Below the pieces are notes generated by a model. The model was not told the origin of the DNA. It searched no databases and worked only from the letters and a program-made list of their open reading frames with translations. This document shows positions 43,621 through 55,146 of a stretch of 64,000 nucleotides of DNA, one piece after another (position 1 is the first letter of the stretch; every line of letters starts with the position of its first letter). Source of the DNA: Auriscalpium vulgare (lineage: Eukaryota; Basidiomycota; Agaricomycetes; Russulales; Auriscalpiaceae); the NCBI GenBank assembly GCA_019915015.1, contig JAHBBC010000003.1, positions 1,178,001 through 1,242,000 on the forward strand. The letters are read 5' to 3'. The position numbers were made by a program, and so were the translations under genes.

Positions 43621-44874
43621 TGTCTCGAGGAGATCGCGTTGTCGCTTCGGGAAATATCCTCACTTCAATGCGGGACAACTACGCTTCATACGGCGTTGAC
43701 AATGTACGAAATTACTAGTTTGGCCTGCTTGCTGATGTATCTGAACTATGAGCTAGTACTATAAGAAAGTGGGTGCCAGCTACAGAAATCCTCATTATCC
43801 CGGTGTACGCCAATGCCTTTTCTCCTGGTTCACCTGGTGCGTCTGATCTCGCATCGTCTCATGCATTTGCACGCTGAAAGGCTGTGTGAAGTTGGTGGCA
43901 AAGGCAGAGTCTTGCCGTGGCTAATCACAACGGATTCATTGTCTTCGATATGGCATGCGGTGCGTTCAAAGCCTCGGACACTCGTGAAGTTCATTAGACA
44001 TTTTACATTTCAGGAAGGCGAGTGTCATGAAATTGTGGACATGCCTTAGCTTCATCTCATTTCACAGTGGCGAGGTGATCGTTGCGCTTCAAGAATGGTG
44101 GCAGAGAAGTCTCCTTGCAGCACAGTCGGCGCAGACATCCAGCAGCACATCAACGAACCCAACGAGCCCAACGAACCCAATGAACCCAAGGATCCCGCAG
44201 CCTCGACGCAATGCTCCACTGGTCCTTCCAGGTCTAGGGACGGACACCCCTCGACCAAGAGTATTCGCTGCAGATCCTGTAGGAGACATTCCATTTCATG
44301 CGATGAGTTTCTCAACATCGGCGTAGTATACAGCGGAAGCATTCAGCAAGCGTGTTTTTCTCCCCTGCGCTTCACTATCATTCCAGCAGATTGCTGAGGG
44401 TGCGCTGCCGGCAGCACTATGTCGCTTGCCCGACCCCGCTGCCTCAAATCAAAGTTCCGGCACTGAAGAAAAAGAATATGAATCAGAGACAATCGAGATG
44501 GTGATTTGCTCCTTCGCTTTGCATCTCATCCAGACGCCCTCCGAGCTGTTCGCTCTACTTTGGGAACTGAGCACGAAGTGCCGATGGCTCGTCATCCTGG
44601 CTCCTCACAAGAAACCAGAAGTCAGGCAGCTTCTGGACTGATTGAATGCGTATGCCGTCTGACAATGCTGTCATTGCCAGATCAAAGACGGGTGGGGATG
44701 GGTAAAATGGGACATCGCGTCTTGGAAAGAATGTCGGATAACAGACACGAGTGGGGAGATCTTGTCGGATAGGTCAGTGGATATCTGTGTCCATTTCGCG
44801 ATTCGCGCTCATCGATTCGCAGAGTGCATTGTCGTATCTATAAGAGCGTGAACATTACGGGTGATGCGGACTAG
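43621..44874 (+). CDS. SAM-dependent methyltransferase (class I)
   Basis: Multi-exon gene. It starts SRGDRVVASGNILTSMRDNY and reads YYKKVGASYRNPHYPG, a conserved N-terminal block of a fungal methyltransferase family. Motif I appears as VFDMACGSGEV, and the later core as MVICSFALHLIQTPSELFAL and WLVILAPHKKPE. The end reads KDGWGWVKWDIASW and RVHCRIYKS. The Rossmann core is intact, so binding of S-adenosylmethionine is likely; the acceptor substrate is unknown. A 9-bp tandem repeat encoding Thr-Asn/Ser-Pro lies between the motif I exon and the core, in a probable disordered loop. Confidence 0.82.
44151..44195 (+). repeat. 9-bp tandem repeat (coding)
   Basis: Four copies of CAACGAACC-type units (44151-44186) plus a degenerate fifth, in frame with the methyltransferase, giving Thr-Asn-Pro / Thr-Ser-Pro / Met-Asn-Pro residues. 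Such arrays expand and contract easily. Confidence 0.85.
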
Positions 44875-44965
44875 TACTCTGGAACGAAGGAAAAAAGTCA
44901 GTTAGTGGACGAGCCTGAAACAACTTAATTACTCACCTAGGACAGAAGTTGTTTGCGCTCAAATG

Positions 44966-46059
44966 CTATGGGCCTGGGTGAAACCAGCCCCGCAACACCC
45001 ATCCGAGCACCGCCGCTGTGAATGCAGCGGACGAGGCAACAAATGCGACGTCTTCGTTTGAGAGGGTATATGGGTGCGCCTCCACCAGCGACGGGCCATC
45101 GCCTACGTGTGCGTCGGACGCCGTCTCCAAAGGAGTAGCCGCCGACGCCGCAACCAAGCGTGACAGGATCTGCTGCTGCTCATCTAACCTCTGCTCCAAA
45201 GCCTGAATGCCCCCTTTCACCACAGCGACGTTCGACGCCTCCAGCTCCTCCACCTTGCGTTCGAAAGTCTGCGCGAGCCGTCGGCGCTTCCAGGGCTCGA
45301 CGAGAACGATGGCCAACAGGAAGACGAAGACGTTGACACCCATCACCGCAAGCTGCCCGTATGTCGAGACACTGCGGATCTTGTCGGACCACACCTGCTC
45401 TTCGTGGTACCGCGCGAGGATCAAACGCATGAGCGCGCTGAATTCGCGATCCACCTCGTCATCGGATGCTGCCACGGCATCCTTGGCTCGTGCTTCCTCC
45501 TGTTCATAGAGATGGTCCTGACGGACAAGTGCTGTGAACCGACCGACGTCGGCGTCCTTCCACGTATGCTTCCGTTGCAAGAGATCGTTCACTTCCCGCT
45601 GCGAGTTCGACCGCTGCTGGACAGCTTCCGCATACGCTGTCTTAGTGTCGCGGGACTTCTCTCGCGCCTCAGCGATGCGGGCCTCTGGGCTCATGAGCTA
45701 GCAATCCCGCGAGCTGTGCGGTGACCGGGCGTACCTTGAGATACCACGCTCCGTTTCAACGCCTCAATCTCCTCGTAGCCCGTGACCCTGTTGATGTTCC
45801 CTCCCAATTGCGAAAATGAGGCTTTTATGCGTGCAACGATATCGTCAGTGCGCTTGCGTAGCACGACAGCGCTGCGTTCCGACCAGCCATTGAGGACTGC
45901 ATGGGCGGCCCATGCTCCACGCTCGTCTTCGGCGCGAGGCGATGGCTTGTGATCGCCTGAGTTGGCAGGCGATTTGTCGACAGTGAACAAGCGGACGACT
46001 CTCCTTGAGTGAGTGGACAGTGTGTGGGGGACAGGCCGCAGGCGTAGAGGTCTGAACAT
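44966..46059 (-). CDS. SHE9: Mitochondrial inner membrane protein She9/Mdm33
   Basis: Homolog of yeast She9/Mdm33, an inner-membrane coiled-coil protein needed for mitochondrial morphology. The start FRPLRLRPVPHTLSTHSRR is an arginine-rich presequence. A first intron with GTACGC donor joins RSVVSQ to EARIAEAREKSRDTK. The middle has long coiled-coil heptads, then a membrane segment (GQLAVMGVNVFVFLLAIVLV), a second coiled coil, and a C-terminal membrane helix (AFTAAVLGWVL). Lysine/arginine KRRRLAQ follows the first helix. The ATG at 46059 is preferred; an upstream in-frame ATG at 46149 overlaps a TATA-like stretch. Confidence 0.88.
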
Positions 46060-46298
46060 GGATTGTTGAAGGCAAGTAGCTATGTACCGAGCCGCCGCGC
46101 CGTCAAATTGAAGACGTTTCGATTCCCGGACTTTGAATGATCCTTGCATTATATTGGGCGTGTAATGCTCTAAGTATATTCCGAGATGCGGTATGGGAGG
46201 GAAGGGAGGGAGGGCGTGAAGGAGACACTCATATCATGAAGGACGTATAACCAGAAAACCTGCCCGGCAAGCGTAATCAAACTACGAAAACAACTCGT

Positions 46299-48650
46299 CT
46301 AGCTCCAGACATCTAACATCAACCTCGACCGCTCCTTCAGCAACTTAAGCTCCGCTGCGCCTTCAACCTGAGCTGAGCCGCCCTTCGCCTCGCCCAATAT
46401 GCGCGCAAGTGTGTCCTCCACAGACTTGCTCATGTTCTTGGCGTCACCGCAGATGTAGATGTATCCCTTTCCGTTCAAGATGGCATCTGCGATGTTAGCC
46501 CGGTCCTCCCATACGAGGTCCTGGACGTAGATCTTGCCACCATCCGGCTTGTATGGGGGCTCACGCGAGAAAGCGGCGTGCAGCTGGAACTTTCCCTTCA
46601 GCTCCTTCGTGTAGTCGGCCCATTCCTCCTTGTAGAGGAAGTCCTCGTCCGAGCGACGGCATCCGTAGAACAGCGACAAGCGACCCCATTCGTTGAGAGC
46701 CTCCTCGCCACTCTTCTCGATCGTCCGGCGAGCAAGGGCGACGCGCTCCTGAACAAATCCGCGGAAAGGTGCAACACCCTGAGAAGGTCTCGTAAGCCGG
46801 AGTAAATATTGAACTGGTTCAAAGGACTTACAGTGCCGGGACCAATCATGATGATAGGGCTCTTCGGATTCGTAGGCAGCCTGAATGTCGAGCGCCGGAC
46901 GTGGATAGGAACCTTGTACGTAGTCCCGTCACGATGAGCACCTCTCGGACCCTCAATAGCGTAAGTAGGTGCCGAGACTGCCGAGGGCTCCCCCGTCGTT
47001 TCGCTGATGAGGGGGGCATTCTCTCCATTCGCCGCGAACTTGAGGTTGAGCAGATAGTTGGAGCCGACACCGTACACGTGCCGAACAGGGACGCGGGAGC
47101 TGGTTGACTCATACTTGAGTACGACACAGGTTACGTGAATGGTGCCAGGGTGAAGCTTGGGACTAGACGAGATAGAATAGTACCGAGGCTGAAGTCGTGG
47201 GAGCGACGATACGATGATGTCGAAGGGGATAGCCCAAGTAGTCGTGTTTGAAGCGGTGGGGACTGCTTTGATGTCGTTACCAGCAGCCAACTGGAGCAGC
47301 TCGCCCAACTTCAGGCAACCGTCTGCCACAACAGCATGATAGTCCTCCTTCGAGGTATTGAGATTACGCAGGTAGGCTTCGGCCTCCGGAGTGGGCGCGT
47401 ATTTAGCCATAGCGCCAAGAATCTGTCGTCCGGCCATAGCGCTAATATCGAGGTAATGGCGGAGGACAGTGCCATAGGTGGTAGGAACGGGGAAGGGGAC
47501 CTTGGCGAGCGCAGGGTCAAGCGATTCGATACCAATGACAACGTCCCGCTTATCGTGAAGACCCAGGGCGCAGAGCAGGCGCTCGACCTCAACGTCAGCA
47601 TTTGATGGCCACACGCCAACGTGGTCGCCGTGTTGGTAGGTGAGTCCTGAGCCTTCGATGTTCAGCTCCACGTGAACGCAGTTGCGGTCCTCGGTGATCT
47701 GGAACAGCTCTCTCGACAGCGCGATCGGAGCGGCGTAGGGGTTCTTCGCATCGTGGATACCCTTGGACTTGGTGAGAGCACGAGCAGACAATTCTCCTGC
47801 GATAGACACGTTAAGATCAAAGCCAAAAGATAAGAAATTTTCCTCGTACCGTGATAGACCTTCTCCACAGGTAGCGTGTCGCCCAGTTCGGCGACGGCGA
47901 AGTCAGCCGTATCACTGCCCTGACCTTCTTCGACGCCCATGACGCGAGCAAATTCCTCCCACATGCCATCCTTCCATTCCAGGTAGTCCTCCTCCATGCT
48001 CTTGTCATCATCACCCTCACCCCTCACACCAATGCGAGTGGCGCCCATCTTGCCGAGATGTTCGTCGACCTGGCGGGCGATGAGATTGTAATGCTCGTAT
48101 GTCCGATTGCCCAGGCCGAAGACGACATATTTGAGGCTATCAAGCCTGTGCTGGCCGTTTGAGAACTCGAAGGACTCGTCTGACAGATTTTGCATGAGCT
48201 GGACGGCATTGTCGGTAGGCTCGCCTTCGCCGTACGTGGCCATCACAAAGATGGCTGCGCAATCTTCGGGAATCTGGTCCAGATTTTCGAAATCATACTC
48301 TTCAGGGTCGCACACGAGCGAGGCGAGGCCGAACTTCGACTTGGCCTCCTTAGCAATGCGGATGGCGTATTCCTCGGCCGTGCCTGTCTGGGAGCCGTAA
48401 AATATGGCTAGACGCTTCTTCTGCAGAGATCGTGAGCGGGAGAGACCGTGCGGGACTGAACGACGATGCTTACGCCTGCCTTCATCTTTTCAACAAAGTC
48501 CCGAGGGTTGCCATGACCGTTTGACTCTCTGGTGGGAAGAGCAGTGGACTTTGGCTTGGAGGCGAAGAGTTGGTCGCGGAAAAGATAGAGAGCGGCGAGA
48601 ACGATGCCGACGACGAGAACGACGACGTCTGAGGAGGAGGAGACAGCCAT
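46299..48650 (-). CDS. NCP1: NADPH-cytochrome P450 reductase
   Basis: Diflavin reductase that passes electrons from NADPH through FAD and FMN to ER cytochromes P450, including sterol 14-demethylase and other fungal P450s. The N-terminal anchor is DVVVLVVGIVLAALYLF (about residues 8-25). FMN-domain motifs YGSQTGTAEEYA and FVMATYGEGEPTDNA and the VFGLGNRTYEHYN loop follow. The FAD part has RYYSISSSP and the NADPH part has MIGPGTGVAPFRGF and FYGCRRSDEDFLY; the C-terminus YICGDAKNMSKSVE and MLDVWS end the protein. About six short introns. All flavin and nucleotide motifs are intact. It stands alone, although ERG24 in the same window acts in the same pathway. Confidence 0.95.
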
Positions 48651-48958
48651 GACGGCGAGGTGGAGGGACGGGGGACGGGGAGGAGGACCGGAGGAGGATG
48701 GGGAGAAACAAGAGAATATGGCGGCCGACGCAGCCACGTTAACGCTATAAAAGGTAGGAATGATATGTGCTGCATTACGTCAGCCGCGATACCTGCGCGT
48801 CCAAGGCTGCGACTCTTGACTCAGCTCCTTAGTTAACCTCCCGGGCTTTGATCATATTTCTGCCCTGCGAAGAACGTCCTATTCGCTCTAGATCTGCTAT
48901 GAAATAAATTCCCAGCCATTTCTCGTCATATGATCCGCCGTGCTCGGTTCCCGCCCAG
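48651..48958. other. Intergenic between CPR start and SET gene end
   Basis: The two minus-strand genes are separated by 308 bp. It should contain the promoter of the P450 reductase. I could not locate a clear TATA box on the minus strand. Confidence 0.4.
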
Positions 48959-50427
48959 CTATGCCGCAGTCGCCGATCCATGCGGCCCCCCGACCTGCAT
49001 GCTCGCCTGCCGTCCCCACATCGGATGCGAGCTCGGCTCAGCTGCCGTCCGCCGCAGCTCCTCTGCCAATTCACTGTCGCCTCCCAGCTCGTACGTCGCC
49101 CACTTCACGCCTAGCTCAGCCCATCCGATGACACCATGCCCGCTGTCAGCCAGACCTGCGTTAGCTGTCCTCCAGGCCCGTCGATCAGATAATCGCTTAC
49201 TCGGAGTGCGCCGCCGCCACATACACTGCGTCCGCCGCGAGGCGCCCTCGCCCGCTCGTGTACCCTTCGGCATCGCCCAGGGACCAGAGCTCTCGCACAA
49301 CTTGAATGGCATCGCGACCATCTAATTTGCCTTCTGCCCAGCTTGGTAATTTGGCTTGTAACCCGCTCATCTTAACCAACCGCGCGTCCGATACTCTCGA
49401 CTGTTCGTCGGGAAGTGCACAGCTCGGGCACGTGCAGTGGAAGTCATAGACTTGCTTTAGATGTTGCCTGTCAAACACATTTAGTCCTAGACATTTGCTG
49501 AAGAGCAGACTTCCTACCTTCGCTCGTGTCGTGGCCTTCGGGTATCAAAGTACGCTGTCAACAGTTCCTAGGTATATCGTTCGAGACCCGACGTGGATGG
49601 ACGTAATCCAGCAGACGCACCTCGCCTTTTTTGATGGCTTTCAGGGCGTGCACAGTCAAGACGCCTTCCGTCTCCCTCCATGAATATACAGAGTTGAAGG
49701 AATGTGAGCATCCATGATTCAACCGTGCCATAGTTGGAAACAACCCGACGTTAGACCCTGCTGCCACAGCGTTCGTCTCGAATATGGCAAGGGGGACGCG
49801 TTCCGCAGATTGTGCAGGAGGCAGGTTTTCTGGGACACGGACATAGGATAGATTATAGAATATGTCAACTCCTTCAGGCGAGAGACGGCTCAAGGCTTCA
49901 ACTATGAGCTGGTTGGGGGATGCGGTAACTGTGTTGTGATATACGAGGCCTTAGGACGAGAAATGAAGACACATATGCAAGCCCACCTTTGCTCGGCAAC
50001 AAGACCAGAGGGGGTTCCCGAAGGAGCAGCTCTCCCTGCTGGGCTGGGCGTCAGTAATTTCAAAATAAGAGCAAAGCGCCCGAGGCAAGTTACCTGAATA
50101 TCTCTGGCCGCTATGGCACCCTTACCTCGCCCAGGAAGGTCCCGTACGACAAAAGCATGCTCACTCAAAAGTCTACTATGAGGGCTGTCCTCGTGAGAAT
50201 TGCCAGGTTGTGCAGTTGGCCTAAGAATAATCCCCAGTATCACTGCGGCGACCAGAGTGAAAAGGAAGGTGGCGACAGTGCGGATGGTAGTCGACTGCAA
50301 CTGATGAGTTGACCAGCGCGTTCGGAGGGACCGTGGCAATGATGAATGGACATATCGCACGCACAAGTTTCTCGTTTCCGGCGGGTGTAGTTTGGCTATG
50401 GCCAGCTGCCCTGCGCTTGGGTGCCAT
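48959..50427 (-). CDS. SET-domain protein with N-terminal membrane anchor
   Basis: Probable lysine methyltransferase of the SMYD/Set5-like class. First exon MAPKRRAAGHSQTTPAGNEKL joins TTIRTVATFLFTLVAAVILG, a predicted signal anchor or membrane helix. The SET core follows: FVVRDLPGRGKGAIAARDI, the NHGCSHSFN block, LKAIKKGEELLTAYFD, and the post-SET cysteines in YDFHCTCPSCALP. No MYND finger is seen between the first SET strands. The C-terminal exon (to 48959) reads GWAELGVKWATYELGGDSEL, found after an intron that ends CTGACAG; ignoring it would stop the protein at 49197. Substrate unknown. Confidence 0.82.
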
Positions 50428-50661
50428 GCCAGTCAGAGTATGTGGTGGGATAGAAGTGAAATAAGCTGTTGCAACAGGCTGGACGCTGGCGCCTCCACTC
50501 GGCACCTAACATGGGGTTGGGGTCAATTGGTTCCATTGCGGACTCCGGCCCGCTGTTCCGGTTCGAGATCAACTCAGTCAAGTCCGTCGTCCACCGTGCC
50601 ACGTCGCCTTGATCAGCACTGCTGGCAAGTTGCTGTTGCCCTGTCTTTTCCATCGCCCTCC
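50428..50661. promoter_or_regulatory. Divergent upstream region of SET and HUT1 genes
   Basis: 234 bp between outward-facing starts; no TATA or other element that I can identify with confidence. Confidence 0.35.
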
Positions 50662-52117
50662 ATGACGGTCGTGAGGTATGTTCATGTCTGCTTCTGTGTT
50701 TTCCGTTTCTGAATAGTTCTTTGCAGGCTCGTCGTATGTGTCGCCGGAGTCTACTCCATGTTTCTGGTCCGTTCCGTCCATCCGGCCCACTGATCGAGTG
50801 TGCTCACGCTGTCGCGTAATACAGCTGTGGGCAATTGCTCAAGAACGCTGTAAAGCCGGCTCTTTCTGACGATTCCCTCGCCGTTACTGACTCACACACA
50901 GTATCCGTACCGTTCAACTCGATAGACGGCAAACACGCCGATAAATTCAAGTCCCCAATCTTTCTTGGCACATGTCAGAGCGCGCTGAGCTCGATATCTG
51001 CCCTCGTATACCTCCTCCTTCGCCGTCCGAAGGGCCAGACGTTGTCAGAGCTCCTCGGACTCTCCCATGCTCTCCCAGCCAACGGGAGCGCGACGAACGG
51101 AGTCTCCAACGGCGACGCCAAGCACACCCACTCGGCGAAGACAAACGGACACGCAGACACCTCCAAACGCTTTAGCGCTACATCGCTTCTGCTCCGTTAC
51201 CTCCAATGCTCAGTCTTCATCACCGCGGCTGCTCCCTTCGGCTTTGCCGCTCTCTCCCACATATCATACCCCGCCATGGTCCTCGGCAAATCTTGCAAAC
51301 TCGTCCCCGTCATGCTTATGAACGTTCTGCTCTATCGACGCGCCTTCGCGCGCCACAAGTACGTCGTGGTTGCGCTCGTGACGGCTGGTATTACTATGTT
51401 CATGGGGTTCGGTGGTGAGGGCACCAAGAAGCATGCCGGGAAAGGCGCCGCAGACCAAACCTTGCGTCATAGCTTCATCGGCATTGCCTACCTGCTCATC
51501 AACCTCGCGTTGGATGGTGCGACCAACTCGACGCAGGACGAAGTCTTCGCCCGATTCAAGGTGTCGGGCCAGCAGATGATGTTCTGGATCAATCTCATCT
51601 GCACCCTCCTCACATCCTTCATCTCGGTCCTCCCACTGCCATACATTCCGGTCCTTCACCCGTCTGCCGGCGGACAAAGTGAACTGAAGGGTGCTCTGGA
51701 CTTTGTTCGATCCCACCCCTCCATCTTGAAGCCCCTCGCCCAGTTTGCGTTCACCGGTGCCCTCGGGCAACTCTTCATATTCGAGACACTCCAGCACTTC
51801 GGTTCGCTCACCTTGGTGTACGTTGTCTCGTTCAAGCACCTTTATTTCTCTAACGTTTTGCGTGTAGAACGGTCACGCTGACGCGGAAGCTCTTCACCAT
51901 GCTCCTCTCAGTCCTTGTCTACAACCATAAACTCAAACCCGGACAATGGGCTGGCGCCGCCGTAGTGTTTGCAGGAATTTCCATTGAGGCTTGGGTCAAG
52001 CGTCGAGGTAAGAGCCTTCTTAACTGTCGACTCTATACCACCTCATGTCTATACACAGCTGTGCACGCGAAACGCGTCATCCAAGAAAAGGAGAAAGCGA
52101 GGATAAAATCACTATAG
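50662..52117 (+). CDS. HUT1: UDP-galactose transporter homolog of the ER (Hut1/SLC35B1)
   Basis: Nucleotide-sugar/ATP-type transporter of the ER membrane. The first exon encodes only MTVVR, followed by [11 protein letters not shown] and a WAIAQERL block, the Hut1 N-terminus. Ten or so hydrophobic helices follow; conserved stretches include [39 protein letters not shown] and QDEVFARF. The end has [20 protein letters not shown] and [11 protein letters not shown], and a C-terminal basic tail. A hydrophilic Ser/Asn/Gly loop (about residues 85-120) is larger than in yeast. At least four short introns. Confidence 0.9.
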
Positions 52118-52219
52118 AATACCTGGCAACACTATCGGGTGCACCTAATTGTTGTATACCATTAGAAGAAGGTGTAAGTGACGGGAATCTGAGACGTCCC
52201 TAAGGGATCGTCGTAGGGG

Positions 52220-53236
52220 CTAACACTGCATTGCGTCTGTATCATCGTCGGGTGGAGAGCTGTCGATAAGCGTCCGCTTGTCTTCCCTCCTGTTCACGTG
52301 CAAACGGGTTAGTAGCACCGGCGGCATTAGGACGACAACGTACCGATCGCTCTCATCTTCCTCGTCGTCGTCTTCTCTTTTCCGCCGTGACGTGTCCCGA
52401 GCCACTGCCGGAAATTGTGATATGGCGATATTTGCCTTGTAAATGCTTTCATACTCCTGCGAGTGCATGACATGAATTATTCGCATGTATTGATCAGAGG
52501 GTCGTGCAAACCTTTATCTGGGTCAAGAAACCACCATTGGGTGAGATGCAGTAGCGTCTGTTTTGGACTAGATGCAGAGCATCTTCCCAGGAAAGTTCGT
52601 AGTGTTGCATGACAAACATGATCACGAAGGCAGGCGACAAACTGATGCCACCTGCGTAGCCGTCAGACTCGTAGTCATTCACTGCGGAAAAATCTGACGC
52701 ACCGTTGCAGTGGACCAAGACACGGCCACCTTGTGCTATGGCCTGGTTTATGAATTGGTGTGCTCTGGATCGGGAATGAGGATGCCACCGTTGAAATTGT
52801 GACTGCGAGACATACTGAGGGAACAAGCGGATGAGGTTCTGTTCCTCGCTATCTTGCACGTCTAAGGTCAAGTACTGGAATCGCTCCGGAAAGCGAGGCC
52901 GAACGGAGAAGGCCTCCTGCACATCACGAATGCAAACTCTGTGGATAGCTGTTGGTCAGCAACGTGAAGCGCAGGGTCATAACTGAGTGGCGCACATGTG
53001 TGTGATTCCGAGTTGGGTGAGCGTTTCGAGGGACTTTGAAACAACGAATGGGCCAAGGAGTAGACCTGGAAGGATCTCCTGACATTGGTGACGCATGTCA
53101 TACCTGTAGCGGGTCGGTCAGCGAGCGTGATGGGGAACAAGCAGGCCAATGCGACGTACTTCCACTCGACGTCGCCAGGGCCCTGAATGAGGTCCTGGAT
53201 ATCCTGGGGCGGGTTCGCAGCAACGTTCATCGCCAT
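52220..53236 (-). CDS. STYX: STYX-like pseudophosphatase (dual-specificity family)
   Basis: Dual-specificity phosphatase fold related to STYX. Blocks in order: DVEWKYDMRHQCQEILPGLL, a GPFVVSK segment, QYLTLDVQDSEEQNLI, then the catalytic loop and WEDALHLVQNRRYCISPNGGF. The loop is split by an intron (52652-52702) and reads HCNGGISLSPAF: the Cys is present, but the arginine of the HCx5R motif is replaced by leucine (codon at 52638-52640). Human STYX retains the fold and binds phosphoproteins or F-box proteins without activity, so a non-catalytic binding role is likely. The C-terminal tail is acidic and basic (SRRKREDDDEEDESD). At least five introns. Confidence 0.86.
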
Positions 53237-53388
53237 CACCGATAAATTCGTGTTGAGGCTTTGCTGTTGAGAGAAGGAGGTAGGGGGATAGTGATAGTTC
53301 TGGAGAAGTTGGGCCGCACGCGCCTAAACTACTGCTTCGTCTTGGCCGCGACTTGAAAGACAATTGCGACTTGTTTCCCGCCCACTCC
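53237..53388. promoter_or_regulatory. Divergent upstream region of STYX-like and ZNG1-like genes
   Basis: The starts of the two genes are 152 bp apart and face outward. No specific element is identified. Confidence 0.35.
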
Positions 53389-54947
53389 ATGTCAGCCCCT
53401 CAGCTGCTCGACGAAATTTTAGATGACGATGTTCCGTTCGTTTGTTCTTGCCAGAACAATAATTGCAAACCTCCTATTGACGTGCCTGCCTATCTAGTGT
53501 GCTCATCGACCACCAGGTTGGGCCATCTGCCCCGGAGGACACGGCGGAAATCAGCCACAGCGTTCCTTTGACCATCATATCTGGTTTTCTCGGTGCTGGA
53601 AAGTCTACGCTGCTCAGGTGGGTTGACATCAGTCGTCTGCTAGGTTCCCTACCTATACAAGCCAACAACAGGCGTATCCTCACAGAGCATCATGGCTACC
53701 GCATAGCAGTCATCATGAATGACTTCGGAGACACAGCTGTAAGTAGACAATCATCTGCCTGGTGCTGTACCGTATCTGAAGATAATGTGGCAGGATATCG
53801 AGTGTGCGTGCTCGCGCTGTTCGCCTTTTCCTTGCCTTGTTCAAGTATCGTCTTGTAGCCAAAACCATCAACGTGGCTACTGCGTCGGATCCGACAGCGG
53901 AGGCTTCCGAAGAAGTTCTCGAACTTGCCAACGGATGCCTTTGTTGCAGTATCAAGGACAGCGGAATAGCCGCAATCGAGAAGTTGATGCAGCGCAAAGG
54001 TGCCTTTGATTATATCCTGCTGGAGACAACGGGCCTTGCTGATCCAGGTGCGTCCATCATCTCTCACTTATACAAGTATCTTTATTACTTCGGTTAAGGC
54101 CCGATTGCATCTATGTTTTGGCAAAATGAGGATTTCACCAGGGGGAGTGGAAGAGACATCACCCTAGATGGAGTTGTTTGCGTTGTGGATGCGATGTTTG
54201 GACGAAAGGTAAGCTCTGTCTCTTCGTGTTGTCGGCGACCTGGTCCTGAACATCTGCAGCAAATCGAAGAAGATCACGCAGATGACGGTATTGGAGAGAG
54301 TTTGAGGTTGGCCCGCAACGAGTGCATCTGTCTGTATGCTGACACCTCCACCTACTAGGCAAGTTGCCGCGGCCGATGTCATTCTTCTCAACAAAGTGGA
54401 CCTCGTATCGACCTTCGAACTCGAAGTTCTTGAAGCTCAATTACGGATGATCAACCCCGCCGCGGCGATCCACCGCACCACTCGAGCCGAGGTCGATGTG
54501 AAGCATGTGGTTAATATCAATGCCTACGCCTCTGGACCATCCACGCGATCCGTCCACGACCACGACCACGACGCGGACACCCTACATGAGCATGGCACCC
54601 ACTACGAAGTACGGGGCATTTCAAGCCTCCAGGTCTCCTGCCCTGTCTTGACACCTGACACGCACGCAAAACTGGACGCATGGATCCGGTCGGTGCTATG
54701 GGAGCGCGAAATTCCAGGTGTCTCAAAAGGATCATCATCATTGGAAGTATTGCGATGCAAGGGGATGTTCAGGACCTCGTCGGGTGAAACTTATGTACTG
54801 CAAGGGGTGAGGAGTATGTACGATATTGCACCTTTGGAGGCAGGCGAGCCTGGCGAGCTTGAGGAGGGGAAACTGGTGCTTATTGGAAAAGGATTAGGCG
54901 ACGCTATGAGGTCTAGTCTACAAGCATTACTCAATTCCAGTTCATAG
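53389..54947 (+). CDS. ZNG1: CobW/COG0523 GTPase, ZNG1-type metallochaperone
   Basis: G3E-family GTPase that delivers zinc to methionine aminopeptidase or similar targets. The N-terminus [16 protein letters not shown] is followed by a [20 protein letters not shown]alker A, an [10 protein letters not shown] block, the metal-binding [15 protein letters not shown] (CxCC), [12 protein letters not shown] and the guanine-recognition LLNKVDL. A histidine-rich segment ([17 protein letters not shown], about 54554-54604) marks metal storage or transfer. The C-terminal CobW-C domain includes [20 protein letters not shown]. About six short introns. The CVPE-type N-terminal motif of animal ZNG1 is not evident in the first residues, so target choice is uncertain. 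Confidence 0.88.
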
Positions 54948-55146
54948 AAGGCGTGTCTTTGGATTCAAATCCATGTGTGCGGTGGTGGCCCGGCAACGCG
55001 GCTCGCGGCTCCGGTCCTCTGGTCATGACCGCGACCTTGCGCGAACGCTACTGAGTCTATCCATCTCACTTCCATCCGCTCCGTATCTAAGCTTTGCTCG
55101 GTGACTGGGACCTGCAGCTGCTTTATCTGTTAGAGCTTCTTCCTTC

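Noticed and set aside
49197..49199. Stop codon at 49197 as end of the SET protein
   Set aside because: An intron donor (GTAAGCG) overlaps it; splicing to 48959 adds a conserved C-terminus.
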